A DNA stretch of 64,000 bases. Source: Priapulus caudatus (taxonomy: Eukaryota > Priapulida > Priapulimorpha > Priapulimorphida > Priapulidae). Within the stretch, counting starts at the first letter, position 1, and each line of letters opens with the position of its first letter. Both the position numbers and the translations under genes were made by a program. The notes beneath the pieces were generated by a model. The model was not told the DNA's origin. It was given only the letters and a program-made list of their open reading frames with translations, and did no database searches. Positions 63,546 through 64,000 of this stretch are shown piece after piece. The stretch is from NCBI RefSeq assembly GCF_000485595.1, contig NW_014577098.1, forward strand, positions 449,917 through 513,916, read 5' to 3'.

Positions 63546-63769
63546 GTACGCACGTCACTCGCGCGCACTCACTCACTTCACCATCGAGACAAATTATTTG
63601 TACCCACGCAATGTAATCTATTATAACAAACAGTGCTGTGCCTTATATCTACACAGTCTTGTCTTGTACCTAAACAAAGTCACATGTCTTAGCCGTGTAC
63701 AAAGTCGTATCTCTTAACTGCACGCAGTCATCTCATGGTGGATGGCTTTACTGCTTGCGCTGGCACATC

Positions 63770-63995
63770 ATCCTCCCTCTCTCTTCTCTCTCTCTCTCTC
63801 TCGTCAATCTCGTCTCTCTCTCTCTCCTCTTTCCTCTCTCTTCCCATCTCATCGTCTTTCTCTCTCTTTCTTCCTTCCCCTCTCTCTCTCTCTCTCTCCC
63901 ACCTCTCCCATCTCGCCGCCGCTCTCTCTCTCTCTCCTCTCTAACCGCACATCCCTCTCTCCTCTCTTTTCCCTCTCTCTCTTCCATCTCCCTCT
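63770..63995. repeat. (CT)n-rich tract
   Basis: Imperfect CT/TCC microsatellite in HELZ intron 16 to near the window edge. Confidence 0.9.
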
Positions 63996-64000
63996 CTTCT

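Overview
The window is animal nuclear DNA. It is intron-rich, has GT-AG introns, and is full of short terminal-inverted-repeat (TIR) transposons, microsatellites and minisatellites. Two conserved metazoan genes lie head to head. I cannot name the species; the gene content and a degenerate TTAGGG-type interstitial repeat fit an invertebrate metazoan.

Left half, minus strand (1-23,063): an RBBP6/SNAMA-type E3 ubiquitin ligase gene, entered at its N-terminus and running off the left edge. Its start exon (DWNN domain) lies 17 kb from the rest. The other exons, between 6,002 and 1, encode the linker, the CCHC zinc knuckle and the RING/U-box. The long first intron holds a THAP-domain gene fragment (14,948-15,672), several nested miniature transposons, a TIR element enclosing telomere-like repeats, and a 25-n gap.

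Centre (23,064-28,194): a 5.1 kb head-to-head interval. About 3.9 kb of it is two members of one TIR family (CACAGGCACTTGG ends, 8-bp target duplications), the larger with two further hAT-type insertions. Little more than 1.2 kb of ancestral intergenic DNA remains, so a shared bidirectional promoter split by transposons is plausible.

Right half, plus strand (28,195 to beyond 64,000): a HELZ-type RNA helicase gene. It encodes a TPR-like N-terminus, a C2H2-like finger, a CCCH finger, the conserved middle region and the start of the SF1/Upf1-like helicase core (Walker A GPFGTGKT). The DEAAQ box and later motifs are outside the window.

The stretch 33.6-60 kb needs care. The block from the zinc-finger exon onward appears three times, the first copy stopping at an n-gap. 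Most of it carries dense single-base indels in exons and introns alike, which looks like uncorrected long reads used to fill gaps. The two ends of one hAT-type element, with matching ACATGTGT target duplications, sit at 33,382 and 52,013. That implies the 18.6 kb between them is misplaced. The likely true order is exons at 28-32 kb, 52.2 and 52.9 kb, three exons seen only in noisy sequence (54.8, 55.9 and 56.9 kb), the accurate exons at 50.8, 51.1 and 51.7 kb, then 60.6-63.5 kb.

The most unusual biology is a set of tandem repeats whose units span exon-intron junctions. A 30-bp minisatellite repeats a HELZ 5' splice site and reads as an open 10-residue unit. A second repeat of about 45 bp does the same at another HELZ donor. 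A 103-bp repeat copies a HELZ 3' splice site, and a 32-bp repeat copies an RBBP6 donor.
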